Below are positions 51,480-60,723 of a DNA stretch of 64,000 nucleotides, in pieces (within the stretch, counting starts at the first letter, position 1; every line of letters starts with the position of its first letter). The notes beneath the pieces are model-generated. The model had not been told where the DNA came from and did no database searches. It saw nothing but the letters and a program-made list of their open reading frames with translations. Made by a program: the position numbers and the translations under genes. The DNA lies in the NCBI GenBank assembly GCA_022792335.1, contig JAAWAV010000008.1:62001-126000 (forward strand), in the 5' to 3' direction. This stretch comes from Lachnospiraceae bacterium (GTDB lineage Bacteria > Bacillota > Clostridia > Lachnospirales > Lachnospiraceae).

Positions 51480-52970
51480 CTACTTTGAAAAATATCCTTC
51501 AAAAATTTTTTTTGCTCCCTTGGTTGCCACAGAGCCTCCTGTCCCGCCATTTTCATAGAGAATGCTGACGACGATCTCGGGATTTTCCGCTGGAGCAAAT
51601 CCCACAAACCAGGCGTGACTGTCCTCTTTGTTGGAATTAAATTCCGCGGATCCAGTCTTTCCGGCCACCTGATAGGCGTCTGAGCGCAGGGAAGGGCTGG
51701 TCCCTTCGTTGACCACGGCCACCATAAAATTGGTCAGTGTTTCCGCCTCCGGAACGGACAGAAGTTTGCCTGCAGACTCCGGCATAAACTGTTTGACCAC
51801 TTTTCCGTCGGCGCTTTCCACCCGTTCGATGAGATAGGGGGACATCAAAATTCCGCCGTTGGCGATAGATGCTGTGATCATCGCATTGTGCATGGGAGAA
51901 ATCATCGTCCGTCCCTGACCGATGGCAGTCTGTACCCGCTCCGAAAGCCCGGAAGAGTTATCTAGGACAAAAGAACTTGACCGGTATTCCATGCCTTCCG
52001 GAAGAGGGAGTTCCCGGTTAAACCAAAAGCTCTCACAGAGATTATGGAAACTGTCCAGATTCAGAGTCTGTCCAATTGTGGCAAAAGACGTATTGCAGGA
52101 ATTGGCCAGAGACAGCCTGAGATCCAAAGATCCGTGGACATGTCCCTCGTAGCAGCTCATCACTGCGTCCCCATAATTCATAGACCCTTCGCACTCGTAT
52201 CGATAATCCTGCCAGTTTTCCGAATTTTCCCGGATATATTCCAATGTGGTCAAAAGCTTGAAGGTAGATCCCGGCGGATACAGGCCCTGCGTAGCCCTGT
52301 TTAGAAGATTTGCGTTCACATTTTCTTCAGAAATCAGACTTTCCCAGTCTGCCGCAATGGTATTTGGATTGTAATCCGGCTTGGAAACCATGGCCAGAAT
52401 CCTGCCGGTATCCGGTTCCAGAATCACACAGGCCCCGTTATATTCCCCCAAAGCGTCATAGGCAAGTTGCTGGAGGTAGGGATTTAGAGTGGTAATCACA
52501 TGATCCCCAGGATTCTTTATCTCGTCCACTTCGTTGCTGACCTGGTTTAAAAGACTCAGATGGGTAGACAGAAGATATTGTCCCGCCGAAGCTTCAAGCC
52601 CCGTCGTTCCCGCGTCGGAATATCCGACCACATGGGCGAAGAGATTGCTGTAGGGATATTCCCTGATTTCATTTCCCTGCGCATCCTCCACCGTTCTTGC
52701 CAGCACTTCTCCGTTTTTGGCCCGGATTTCGCCTCGCACGACCCGCTCGGAAAAGGTATCCAGTCTGGCGTTATAAGAGCTGTCCACCGTATCTTCGCTT
52801 TTCCGGATGAGGTACCAGCAAAAATAGCCGATGGTAGCCAAAAACATCAGCGTGAAAAAGACAGTGGCCAGACGGATTTCACGATTAACCGTTCTGGTCC
52901 GTTCTTCTACCTGAAGGATTTCTTCTTGCTCTTTTTCCTGGTTTTCCAAAACCCTCTGCACTCGTTTCAT
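51480..52970 (-). CDS. Class B penicillin-binding protein (transpeptidase) paired with FtsW-like SEDS
   Basis: One membrane helix follows the conserved NREIRLATVFF segment. The transpeptidase motifs are STFK (PPGSTFKLL), SCN and KTGSAEF. It is a peptidoglycan cross-linker that should partner the FtsW/RodA-like protein encoded directly before it. The start is hard to place: the track uses ATG 53039, and I list ATG 52970 (AAGG very close). Both overlap the ftsW-like gene by 86 to 155 bases, and no later start keeps the membrane helix. Length is 496 to 519 residues. Confidence 0.9.
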   Translation of the reverse strand: MKRVQRVLENQEKEQEEILQVEERTRTVNREIRLATVFFTLMFLATIGYFCWYLIRKSEDTVDSSYNARLDTFSERVVRGEIRAKNGEVLARTVEDAQGNEIREYPYSNLFAHVVGYSDAGTTGLEASAGQYLLSTHLSLLNQVSNEVDEIKNPGDHVITTLNPYLQQLAYDALGEYNGACVILEPDTGRILAMVSKPDYNPNTIAADWESLISEENVNANLLNRATQGLYPPGSTFKLLTTLEYIRENSENWQDYRYECEGSMNYGDAVMSCYEGHVHGSLDLRLSLANSCNTSFATIGQTLNLDSFHNLCESFWFNRELPLPEGMEYRSSSFVLDNSSGLSERVQTAIGQGRTMISPMHNAMITASIANGGILMSPYLIERVESADGKVVKQFMPESAGKLLSVPEAETLTNFMVAVVNEGTSPSLRSDAYQVAGKTGSAEFNSNKEDSHAWFVGFAPAENPEIVVSILYENGGTGGSVATKGAKKIFEGYFSK

Positions 52971-54336
52971 ATCCTTGCGCGTATAGGGTCTGTCTCCTTT
53001 GTTTAAGCTTTTCTTCCTGCTCAATTCGATCAACCTCATCCTGTTTCAAAATATAAAGTCCCTGTATGATTCCAAACATGATAAACGTACTCATAATGGA
53101 GCTTCCCCCGTGGCTGATAAAGGGAAGCGTGATTCCTGTGGAGGGAATGAATTTGATGACACCTCCGACATTTAAGAACACCTGGGCGCCGTAAACAGCC
53201 GCCAGACCAAATGCGATGATCTTATAAAACATGCCGTCCATCCAGGTGGAAATCCACAAAAACTGGAGAAGGCAGCTAAGGCAAATCAAAAGCAGAGCAA
53301 TGGCAAAAATACCGCCGAACTCTTCAGAAATTCCTGCAAAAATAAAGTCGGAACGTACGACAGGAATCTTTTCCGGCATTCCTTGATAAAGTCCCGTACC
53401 TAAAAAGCCACCGCTTCCAATGGCAAAGAGAGACTGCAAAATCTGCCATCCGTCTCCCTGGGCGTCCATCCAGGGATCCCGCCATACCTGCACCCGGACT
53501 CTCACATGGGAAAAGACTCGATAAGCGAGCACAGAAGCCAGACTTCCGGCGGTCGCTCCGCCAAACAGATAAAAATAACTTCTGGTGGCCACAAATAGCA
53601 TTAACAAATAAGCGATAAAATAAATCAGAGCCGCGCCTAGATCTTTGGACGCGACCAGAATCAGCACATGAAGGGCCGCCACTGCCGTGGTGACAAAGAC
53701 CCGTCGGAAACTGATGCTGGTCTGAAACATGGAAGCCACAAAAAAGACAAACGTAATCTTCACAAACTCTGACGGCTGCAAAGAAAAGAGATTCCCGATA
53801 TCAAAGGACAGCCGCGCCCCGTAAGTGACAGTACTGAATACGAAAATCGCAGAGAGGGCCACGATACCGACTCCAGCGTAAATCCACCCAAATCTCCACA
53901 GATATCGCATTCTCCGGACGATGACGGGCACAGACATGGCGACGGCGGCCGCTACTGCCGTGATAATAAAATGCCGTACCGCCCGTTCCGGCCCCAGCCT
54001 GGTCAGCATAATAAAACTGACTGCCAACAGCATACAGGTATTATTAAGCAAAAGTCTGGATGCTTTTTTATAAAAAACCCGGAACAAGATCAGGTACAGA
54101 AGAAAGAATAGGACCTGTACCAGATAAAAATAAACCATGGAAGTTTCATTGGTATAGAGAATGATGGCCAGATAACCAGTCAGATGCAGGGCAAACATAC
54201 AGAAAAGCTGCATTCCGCAGGCTACGTTTCTCCCTCTATGAGTTTTCATTCTCAGATAATGATAGGTCGACAGCGTATACAGGATGATTAAAACAAGCAT
54301 CGTGTACTTTGCCGCCTGGATTCCGATATTTGTCAC
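52885..54336 (-). CDS. FtsW/RodA/SpoVE family SEDS glycosyltransferase
   Basis: 483 residues with about ten helices. The SEDS signature is FIPSTGITLPFISHGGSS, and EEFGGIFAIALL precedes it. A basic tail of about 50 residues (RRQTLYAQGYETSAEGF) extends past the last helix and its coding overlaps the PBP start. Start is GTG 54336. Whether it serves division, elongation or spore cortex cannot be decided from this window; a second SEDS (RodA) is at 3.8 kb. Confidence 0.9.
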   Translation of the reverse strand: MTNIGIQAAKYTMLVLIILYTLSTYHYLRMKTHRGRNVACGMQLFCMFALHLTGYLAIILYTNETSMVYFYLVQVLFFLLYLILFRVFYKKASRLLLNNTCMLLAVSFIMLTRLGPERAVRHFIITAVAAAVAMSVPVIVRRMRYLWRFGWIYAGVGIVALSAIFVFSTVTYGARLSFDIGNLFSLQPSEFVKITFVFFVASMFQTSISFRRVFVTTAVAALHVLILVASKDLGAALIYFIAYLLMLFVATRSYFYLFGGATAGSLASVLAYRVFSHVRVRVQVWRDPWMDAQGDGWQILQSLFAIGSGGFLGTGLYQGMPEKIPVVRSDFIFAGISEEFGGIFAIALLLICLSCLLQFLWISTWMDGMFYKIIAFGLAAVYGAQVFLNVGGVIKFIPSTGITLPFISHGGSSIMSTFIMFGIIQGLYILKQDEVDRIEQEEKLKQRRQTLYAQGYETSAEGFGKPGKRARRNPSGRRTDQNG

Positions 54337-54350
54337 GCTTTTTCCACCAC

Positions 54351-56624
54351 CTACTCTACTCCCCGCCGGAGATGTCCTTTGGTCCGGTTTTCGGGCTGAT
54401 AATCATATTCTGCTTCCCTCATCGCCGCTTCATAGGCTCGGATGACGGCAGTCACTTCCAGAGATTTCTCTGTGGTAAACTGCAGCCGCAGCATACGAGG
54501 CCCCATCGCCTGAATGGATGGAAGTTCTCCTGTCAGCCAGAGGGGCGCGCTGTTATAAATCACATTATAACAGAAACGGCAGGATTGCTTTACCGGAAAA
54601 CAAAATCCTTTCCTGTCTTTTAGCAAATAAGCTCTCCCCCCTCCGGTTCGGATTTTTGCAGAAGGGTTTGCACTTTTCTTGCAGGCATCCATCGTCTTTC
54701 TGATACACTGGGCGGAAACCATCATGGGGAGCCTTCCATATACCACCACTTCACTGCCGGAAATCCCCCGTTCCCTGAGTTCCTTTCCATTTAACTCAAA
54801 AGGGGCCGTATCCATGGCAATTCCCCGCGAAGCAAGTCCCCTCCTGGCCTTCCGATTGAAGGTATAGAGGGAAGCGTCCGCAACAAATTCATAGTTTCTT
54901 GCTTTTCCAGACTCCTCAGGAAGCGTTCCGGCATATTCATCCAGAAAGGGAAGCTCATCCAACACCCGAATTAAAAAACCGTCTATCTGTTTTCTGATAG
55001 ACTCATCCAAAAAGCTCCTGTCTGCTCCTGAACGCCAGATTCTTGGAAGGGCGAGAAAACATTCTTTCTCCTCCGCTTTACAGACCCTTGCAAATTCCAA
55101 GAGCTGTTCTGGCTCCATGGCGTCTACCGAAAGATACAGCCGGCTTATGGAGGGCTCCCGGACAGAGGCCAGAAATTGCGCTTCTTCCTCTACGAGAGCA
55201 GAAAGAAGCGGAACTTGTTTCTTTTCCGAATCCTGCTCAGAACAAGGCTCTGTCTCAAAAACTTTCGTAGGAATGTTCTCCTTTTCGGCCTCTAAAATCA
55301 GTTGCTTTCTCTTATATCTCGCAAGGATTTCCTGTGTTAATGCAGTCACCGCTCTCCTTCGCAGTTCATTCAACTGGCTGACTGGCAAAAAACAGCCTTC
55401 AGAAAGCCTGATATCCAATTTTTCCAGAACAAAAGGAGTCTCTCCCAGTTTTTCTATCTGTCGCCGGACCTCTTCTTCTGTAAGGGAGCGGTTCTTTGCG
55501 GGAAGCGTCTGCGCTCCTTCCACACAGACAGAGACTGCTCCCATCCTAAAAGACAGTTTAACAGGTAAATCTTGAGCAATCCTTATGGTTCCCTTTATTT
55601 TTTCTTTTTTTTCTGGTTTTACATAAATTTCTTCCAATTCTTCAAACAGCGCGGCATCGACCTGACGGGGAGGCTTTCCAGAAAGAACCAGCATCGATCG
55701 GCCATTTGGGGTGTGGAAATATCCTTTTGAAAATCCGCCTCTGTCAAAAAGTTCCAGTAGAAACTTTTTGTCCTCCCTTTCCGCTTTCCAGCCGCCACTC
55801 CCCACTTTCTCATACAAATCCACATATTTTCTGTAAATGCTCACCACTCCGGCCGTATATCTGGGGCTTTTCATACGTCCTTCTATTTTCAGCGAATGGA
55901 CTCCCGCATCCAAAAGTTCCCCCAGGCTATCCAGACCACACAGATCTTTTAAGTTCATCAGATAGGTTTCTGCCCTGTCAGAGCAGTGTCTTTTTCCTTC
56001 CAGAACCTGATAGGGAAGCCTGCAGGGCTGGGCGCATCGTCCTCTGTTTCCACTGCGTCCTCCGGCCAGACTGCTGAACAGACACTGGCCGGAATAGGAA
56101 TAGCAAAGCGCCCCATGGACAAAGGTCTCGATTTCCACATCTGCGACCTGTTCATGAATTTGCCGGATTTCTGCGACAGAAAGCTCTCTGGCCGTGACAA
56201 TTCTGGCAGCTCCCTGCCGTCTTGCTTCCTTCGCGCCATTTACCCCTGTGATAGTCATCTGTGTACTGGCGTGAAGGGGCAGGTCTGGGAAGTGCTCGCG
56301 CGCCATTTGCCAAACGCCAAAGTCCTGGACAATCAGCGCGTCTACTCCGGCTTCATAGACGGGAACTAGAAATTCATACAGTTCTTCAGAAAGTTCCCGT
56401 TCTTTTAAAAGTGTATTGACAGTCAGATACAGTTTTTTTCCATGAAGATGAACATAATCGATTGCCTCAAGCAGTCGATCCGTTTCCGGGTTTTTGGCAT
56501 AAGCTCTGGCTCCGAACTTTGTACCTCCCATATAAACGGCATCGGCTCCCGCGTTGACCGCTGCTCTCATGCTCTCAAAAGAACCGGCTGGAGCCAGCAC
56601 TTCGATGGATCCTCTTTCTTTCAT
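54351..56624 (-). CDS. U32 family peptidase, two-domain form
   Basis: 757 residues. The N-terminal U32 domain has LAPAGSFESMRAAVNAGADAVY, HASTQM, the Cys-rich GNRGRCAQPCRLPY and HSLKIEGRMKSPRY. A C-terminal half (about 400-757) matches the collagenase-like/DUF3656 extension, ending in a Cys pair (SCRFCYN). Several U32 proteins act in RNA hydroxylation rather than proteolysis, so the peptidase name is by family only. AAGGGAG precedes the ATG. Confidence 0.9.
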   Translation of the reverse strand: MKERGSIEVLAPAGSFESMRAAVNAGADAVYMGGTKFGARAYAKNPETDRLLEAIDYVHLHGKKLYLTVNTLLKERELSEELYEFLVPVYEAGVDALIVQDFGVWQMAREHFPDLPLHASTQMTITGVNGAKEARRQGAARIVTARELSVAEIRQIHEQVADVEIETFVHGALCYSYSGQCLFSSLAGGRSGNRGRCAQPCRLPYQVLEGKRHCSDRAETYLMNLKDLCGLDSLGELLDAGVHSLKIEGRMKSPRYTAGVVSIYRKYVDLYEKVGSGGWKAEREDKKFLLELFDRGGFSKGYFHTPNGRSMLVLSGKPPRQVDAALFEELEEIYVKPEKKEKIKGTIRIAQDLPVKLSFRMGAVSVCVEGAQTLPAKNRSLTEEEVRRQIEKLGETPFVLEKLDIRLSEGCFLPVSQLNELRRRAVTALTQEILARYKRKQLILEAEKENIPTKVFETEPCSEQDSEKKQVPLLSALVEEEAQFLASVREPSISRLYLSVDAMEPEQLLEFARVCKAEEKECFLALPRIWRSGADRSFLDESIRKQIDGFLIRVLDELPFLDEYAGTLPEESGKARNYEFVADASLYTFNRKARRGLASRGIAMDTAPFELNGKELRERGISGSEVVVYGRLPMMVSAQCIRKTMDACKKSANPSAKIRTGGGRAYLLKDRKGFCFPVKQSCRFCYNVIYNSAPLWLTGELPSIQAMGPRMLRLQFTTEKSLEVTAVIRAYEAAMREAEYDYQPENRTKGHLRRGVE

Positions 56625-56684
56625 TCTGTACTCCCTTCAGACATAAAACGGGGGGCCTGCCCAAAATCCGCCGCCCCCAAGGTT

Positions 56685-57044
56685 TTATCTTTTCTGTTCT
56701 TTCTCCTGCTTTTCTGAAAACTCCCGTTTCATCTCTTCCAGCTTCAGTTGCACAGTCACCAACTGATGCTTCAGACTGTAAATTTCATTGGCCTGTGTCT
56801 CTGCCTGTCTCTCCAGTTCCTCAAGCTGCCCCAACACCTTAAAATAATCATCAGCCACATTCAACTGAAGCAGTACATTCTGATAGTCCGGAGTCTGCCG
56901 CAAATATCCGTCAATCCCCCGAAGCTCACTGATTTTTCCATTTAGATAGCCGGCTACCCGCTGCAAATATTCTTCACTCTCATAGCCGCCTAATGTATAT
57001 ACTTTTCCGGCAATAATCACATCCGTGTAATTCCTGGAATTCAT
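56685..57044 (-). CDS. zapA: Cell division protein ZapA
   Basis: 119 residues from ATG 57044, preceded by AAGGAG seven bases away. The track extends 63 residues into the ruvB gap and is rejected. The N-terminal ZapA domain has TDVIIAGKVYTLGGYESEEYLQRVA, and a long coiled coil follows (LEELERQAETQANEIYSLKHQ). ZapA bundles FtsZ filaments. It has its own near-perfect promoter and is followed by the U32, ftsW-like and PBP genes. Confidence 0.9.
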   Translation of the reverse strand: MNSRNYTDVIIAGKVYTLGGYESEEYLQRVAGYLNGKISELRGIDGYLRQTPDYQNVLLQLNVADDYFKVLGQLEELERQAETQANEIYSLKHQLVTVQLKLEEMKREFSEKQEKEQKR

Positions 57045-57086
57045 TCCGTTTCTCCTTATGTACCTGTTCTGGACATTCTTAGTCTT

Positions 57087-57115
57087 ATTATAAAGGGAAT
57101 CCTCATAAAAAACAA
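57087..57115 (-). promoter_or_regulatory. Sigma-A type promoter of zapA
   Basis: On the minus strand, TTGTTT (57115-57110), a 17-base spacer and a perfect TATAAT (57092-57087), about 40 bases before the ATG. Confidence 0.75.
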
Positions 57116-57159
57116 CCAGAAATATACAACAGTAGGAGAAAAAGGCACAAGATATAGTA

Positions 57160-58182
57160 TTACCTGCCATCCTCTCTCTTGGACTCATAAGGACAAAGGA
57201 GCCCCAAATGACGGTAAGCGAACGGTGTGACAAGCCTTCCTCTGGGCGTTCGGTTGATAAATCCGTTTTTCAGAAGGTATGGCTCATAGACATCCTCCAA
57301 GGTTCCCACATCTTCCGATAGCGCCGCCGCGAGAGTTTCCAGTCCCACCGGACCGCCTTCAAATTTTTCTATCATGGTACGGAGGATCCGTCTGTCCGTA
57401 TAATCTAGTCCTAAACTGTCCACATCCAGAAGATCGAGGGCGTCGGAAGCCACCTGCTTGGTGATCACCCCGTCATAACGAACCTGGGCGAAATCCCGGA
57501 CTCTTTTTAAAAATCGGTTGGCCAGACGTGGGGTTCCGCGAGAGCGGGATGCAATCTGTCTGGCCCCCTCCTGTTCAATTGATACATGAAGCACTGCGGC
57601 TGAACGCATCACAATTGCAAGGAGTTCTTCCTCTGTATAAAACTCCAGATGATGAATCACACCGAACCGGTCCCGTAAAGGCGCTGTCAGAAGTCCGGCT
57701 CTGGTAGTGGCCCCCACCAATGTAAAATGGGGAAGATCCAGACGGATCGAACGGGCCGACGCTCCCTTTCCGATGACAATATCGATGGCATAATCCTCCA
57801 TGGCAGGATAAAGAACTTCTTCCACTTGGCGGTTAAGACGGTGGATTTCATCCACAAACAGCACATCGCCGTCATTTAAATTATTTAAAATCGCCGCCAT
57901 TTCCCCTGGCTTTTCAATGGCCGGTCCGGCAGTGATCTTAAGCTCCGACCCCATCTCATAAGCCAAAATCCCGGCAAGAGTCGTCTTTCCAAGTCCTGGC
58001 GGCCCGTAAAAAAGCACGTGATCCAGAGCTTCCCCCCGGGATTTGGCGGCATCGATATAGACCCGTAACATATCCTTGGCCTTCTGCTGTCCGATATATT
58101 CATCCAGAGAATGGGGCCTTAAATGGTTTTCTATGCCCTGGTCCTCCCTGGTAAATTCTGTGTTGATCACCCGCTTCTCCAT
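57160..58182 (-). CDS. ruvB: Holliday junction branch migration ATPase RuvB
   Basis: 340 residues. Walker [18 protein letters not shown] lies near residue 63, Walker B FVDEIHRL near 113, and sensor GATTRAG near 155. The C-terminal winged helix contains TPRGR. RuvB drives branch migration with RuvA. It lies 22 bases downstream of ruvA. No ruvC was seen in the window, which is usual in Firmicutes that use RecU or others. Confidence 0.97.
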   Translation of the reverse strand: MEKRVINTEFTREDQGIENHLRPHSLDEYIGQQKAKDMLRVYIDAAKSRGEALDHVLFYGPPGLGKTTLAGILAYEMGSELKITAGPAIEKPGEMAAILNNLNDGDVLFVDEIHRLNRQVEEVLYPAMEDYAIDIVIGKGASARSIRLDLPHFTLVGATTRAGLLTAPLRDRFGVIHHLEFYTEEELLAIVMRSAAVLHVSIEQEGARQIASRSRGTPRLANRFLKRVRDFAQVRYDGVITKQVASDALDLLDVDSLGLDYTDRRILRTMIEKFEGGPVGLETLAAALSEDVGTLEDVYEPYLLKNGFINRTPRGRLVTPFAYRHLGLLCPYESKREDGR

Positions 58183-58204
58183 GGGCTGTCGTTTCCTTTC
58201 TCAT

Positions 58205-58828
58205 TCAGAATCTGGACATCTGCCGGAGCGCTGCTTTTAAAAGATCCTCCACAGAAAGTTCCTCGGCATTGTCAATCCCATTCACTGCTTTCAGTGCCTC
58301 CGAAGCGCTGTATCCGAGGGCAGCCAGAGCCTGCACAGCCTCCTCTTTTCCACTTTGCAAAGGCCTTCCGGATTCCTGATTCGCCAGGGCCTCCTCATGG
58401 CTTCGTTTTAGCTCAAAGGCCTCTTCTAACTTGAACTTGTCTTTCAGTTCCAGAATCAGTTTTTTCGCTGTCTTGATACCGATTCCAGGCGCTCTGGTAA
58501 TCGTTTTCGCATCTTCAGACAGAACGGCAAACCGCAAATCGTCCGGAGAGACAGCAGACAGGATACCGATAGCCCCTTTTGGTCCAATCCCACTTACGCC
58601 AATTAATCGTTTAAATATATCCAAATCTTCTTTTGAAGAAAAACCGTAGAGTCGTGGAGCCTGATCCTGCCCCATAGACAGATATGTATAGACTTTCAGC
58701 TCTTTTCCGATACTGCTTTGCGACAGCATGGAAACGGGCGCCTGAATCTGATAACCGATACCGCCTGTCTCCACAATCAAAGAGTCGTCATAAATCTCTT
58801 GTAAAATTCCCTTGATATATGAAATCAT
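58205..58828 (-). CDS. ruvA: Holliday junction-binding protein RuvA
   Basis: 207 residues from ATG 58828, with AAGGA seven bases upstream; the track adds six residues. MISYIKGILQEIYDDSLIVETGGIGYQI is the typical OB-fold start, two helix-hairpin-helix motifs follow (GVSGIGPKGAIGIL; APGIGIKTAKKLI), and a C-terminal RuvB-binding helix ends in the UBA-like ALGYSASEALKAV. It clamps four-way junctions. Confidence 0.97.
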   Translation of the reverse strand: MISYIKGILQEIYDDSLIVETGGIGYQIQAPVSMLSQSSIGKELKVYTYLSMGQDQAPRLYGFSSKEDLDIFKRLIGVSGIGPKGAIGILSAVSPDDLRFAVLSEDAKTITRAPGIGIKTAKKLILELKDKFKLEEAFELKRSHEEALANQESGRPLQSGKEEAVQALAALGYSASEALKAVNGIDNAEELSVEDLLKAALRQMSRF

Positions 58829-58912
58829 CCATCGTTCCTTTTTCATTCATACAAAAATCATAAGACGTCGTTGCCATAACAAAAAGGGCGAGACGTTCCG
58901 CGTTTCAAAGAC

Positions 58913-58941
58913 AGTTTAACACAGTTCACTGGACAAGGCAA
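58913..58941 (-). promoter_or_regulatory. Probable sigma-A promoter of ruvAB
   Basis: On the minus strand, TTGCCT (58941-58936), a 17-base spacer and TAAACT (58918-58913), about 85 bases before ATG 58828. It lies beside the divergent plus-strand promoter. Confidence 0.6.
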
Positions 58942-58969
58942 GCTTTTTCGTACAGGTGTTCTGTTTTCC

Positions 58970-58998
58970 TTGACAGCCGTACGAAGAACTTTTATAAT
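58970..58998 (+). promoter_or_regulatory. Fully consensus sigma-A promoter with start codon six bases downstream
   Basis: TTGACA (58970-58975), 17 bases, TATAAT (58993-58998), then GCATC and so on to ATG 59005, six bases on. The expected transcription start would coincide with the start codon, so the mRNA may be leaderless. Inverted TCGTAC / GTACGA arms at 58948-58953 and 58979-58984 surround the -35 box and could be an operator. Confidence 0.8.
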
Positions 58999-59004
58999 AG
59001 CATC

Positions 59005-60099
59005 ATGAAAACAATTACGAAAGAATTTACCTTAAAAGTCCCCTGCGATTTATCCCGCTTTGAAGATGCAGAGCGTATTCTGTTTTTTGATATTGAAACG
59101 ACTGGCCTTTCTTCCAAAAGGGATATGGTCTATCTCATTGGCTGTGTTTACTTGAGAGACGGTGTCTGGCGTATGAAACAGTGGTTTGCCGATTCCGTTT
59201 TGACAGAAGCAGAGCTGCTTCTTCACTTTTTCCTGTTTACTTCTCGCTTCTCTGTGTTGATTCATTTTAACGGTACCACCTTTGATCTGCCTTTTTTAAA
59301 GGAACGGGCGCTTTTGCATCAGATTCCTGTTTCCGGACGTGTTCCGGAAAGTTTTGATCTCTACAGAGAACTTCGACCTTTAAAAAAGTTTCTTGGCCTG
59401 CCTGACTGCCGTCAGAAAACTTTAGAGGCGTTTCTTGGAACTGGCAGAACGGATCCCTACGACGGCGGCCGGCTGATTTCGTTTTACTGGGAGTATCTGC
59501 GTACTGGAGATACGTTTTTTTCTGACGCCCTTCTTCTTCACAATGAAGAGGACATTGAAGGACTTCCGGAGCTCCTCTCCCTTCTCTCTTATCGGGATTT
59601 TTTCCAGGGAGCGCTTCATGTAGAGTCTGAATTTCTGGAGCCCTCTTCCGGAGAAAACGAGGCATCTTCCAGGTATCTGCGCCTCACCTGTGTAAACGAG
59701 GCTTGTTCTTTTCCAGTTCCCTGTGAACTTTCTGCCGGGGACTGTCTGCTCTCCTGCCAGGGACATATCCTTTCTGTCCGTATCCCTATGTTTGAAGGGA
59801 CTTTAAAATATTTTTTCAGTGATTACGCCAACTACTACTATCTTCCGGGGGAAGATTATGCGATTCACAAAAGTGTTGCGGCCTTTGTGGATAAAGCCCA
59901 CCGGAAAAAGGCCACGGCAAAAACCTGTTATCAGAAACGAAAAGGACTTTTTTTACCTGTACCAGAAACAGGCATTACAGACCGACCTCTGTTTTATTTA
60001 GAATATAAAAAGGCTCCTTTTTATCTGGAATATGCTTCGGAACTCTGGGAGGATTCTGTTTTTTTACAGAAGTTTCTTCTTGCAAGTTTCTTCAAATAA
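59005..60099 (+). CDS. RNase H-fold / DEDD exonuclease-like protein (YprB-type)
   Basis: 364 residues. ILFFDIETTGLSS (Asp29, Glu31) and LIHFNGTTFDLPFL are the first two DEDD exonuclease motifs; further acidic residues follow in DSALLLHNEEDIEGL. A C-terminal region of about 150 residues is poorly characterised. YprB-like proteins are predicted 3'-5' exonucleases with unclear targets. No ribosome site precedes the ATG, in contrast to its neighbours. The gene is divergent from ruvAB. Confidence 0.82.
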   Translation: MKTITKEFTLKVPCDLSRFEDAERILFFDIETTGLSSKRDMVYLIGCVYLRDGVWRMKQWFADSVLTEAELLLHFFLFTSRFSVLIHFNGTTFDLPFLKERALLHQIPVSGRVPESFDLYRELRPLKKFLGLPDCRQKTLEAFLGTGRTDPYDGGRLISFYWEYLRTGDTFFSDALLLHNEEDIEGLPELLSLLSYRDFFQGALHVESEFLEPSSGENEASSRYLRLTCVNEACSFPVPCELSAGDCLLSCQGHILSVRIPMFEGTLKYFFSDYANYYYLPGEDYAIHKSVAAFVDKAHRKKATAKTCYQKRKGLFLPVPETGITDRPLFYLEYKKAPFYLEYASELWEDSVFLQKFLLASFFK

Positions 60100-60184
60100 T
60101 GATATGATCCTATCTGTTCAACATTGTTTTCTGTCGATTTTTGTAAATTGTTGATACAATATCCGAACTGTTCAGGAGTCTTTT

Positions 60185-60661
60185 ATGCGAAACCCCCGTG
60201 ACCTTCTCAGAAGGCTTATGATATATTACGCCCGTGATTATGAACTCCTCTGTCCATATCAGCTTGGGGATACCATTTACGACGTATACGCTGCATACAG
60301 TCATTACCACTGCTTTGAGCATGCCTTTATTCGCAGCACTCTGACTTTGTCCCGAACTGATCTGGAACATTTTACGGAACAGATAACCACTCTGATTGAG
60401 CCGTATATGATCCGGGAAGGACGGCCGTCGCCACCGAAAAACCATATGTATACGTATGTGACCGGTATTTTTATCAGTGAACAGAAAATTCCTGACGAAA
60501 TCTGCCGGATGATACGACGGTTCCGTTACTACAAAAGCTATGGATATTATAAAAACGGTTACTGTCAGGCCAGAATCGCAGCGTTTGACATGGAAACCGG
60601 CTCTCTGACTATCAATCCGGCTGCCAAAGAACTGCTTTTAGAATATCATGGAATTTTATAA
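60185..60661 (+). CDS. Hypothetical protein of 158 residues
   Basis: CAGGAG lies seven bases before the ATG, and the frame is closed and shows normal codon use. The product is unusually rich in Tyr (RYYKSYGYYKNGY) and carries several His and Arg residues; no membrane helix, signal or known motif is visible. It follows the YprB-like gene in the same direction after 85 bases, which contain a TACAAT -10-like box. Function unknown. Confidence 0.65.
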   Translation: MRNPRDLLRRLMIYYARDYELLCPYQLGDTIYDVYAAYSHYHCFEHAFIRSTLTLSRTDLEHFTEQITTLIEPYMIREGRPSPPKNHMYTYVTGIFISEQKIPDEICRMIRRFRYYKSYGYYKNGYCQARIAAFDMETGSLTINPAAKELLLEYHGIL

Positions 60662-60674
60662 AACTGATTTGCCG

Positions 60675-60713
60675 AAAAAAGAATCCTGTTCTGCGTTGTT
60701 TTGCAAAACAGGA
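60675..60713 (-). terminator. Terminator after the arginine deiminase-like gene
   Basis: On the minus strand TCCTGTT and AACAGGA pair around a 16-base loop and are followed by TTC and six Ts. Lies between convergent genes and may also serve the plus-strand hypothetical gene. Confidence 0.65.
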
Positions 60714-60723
60714 CTCCTGTCTT

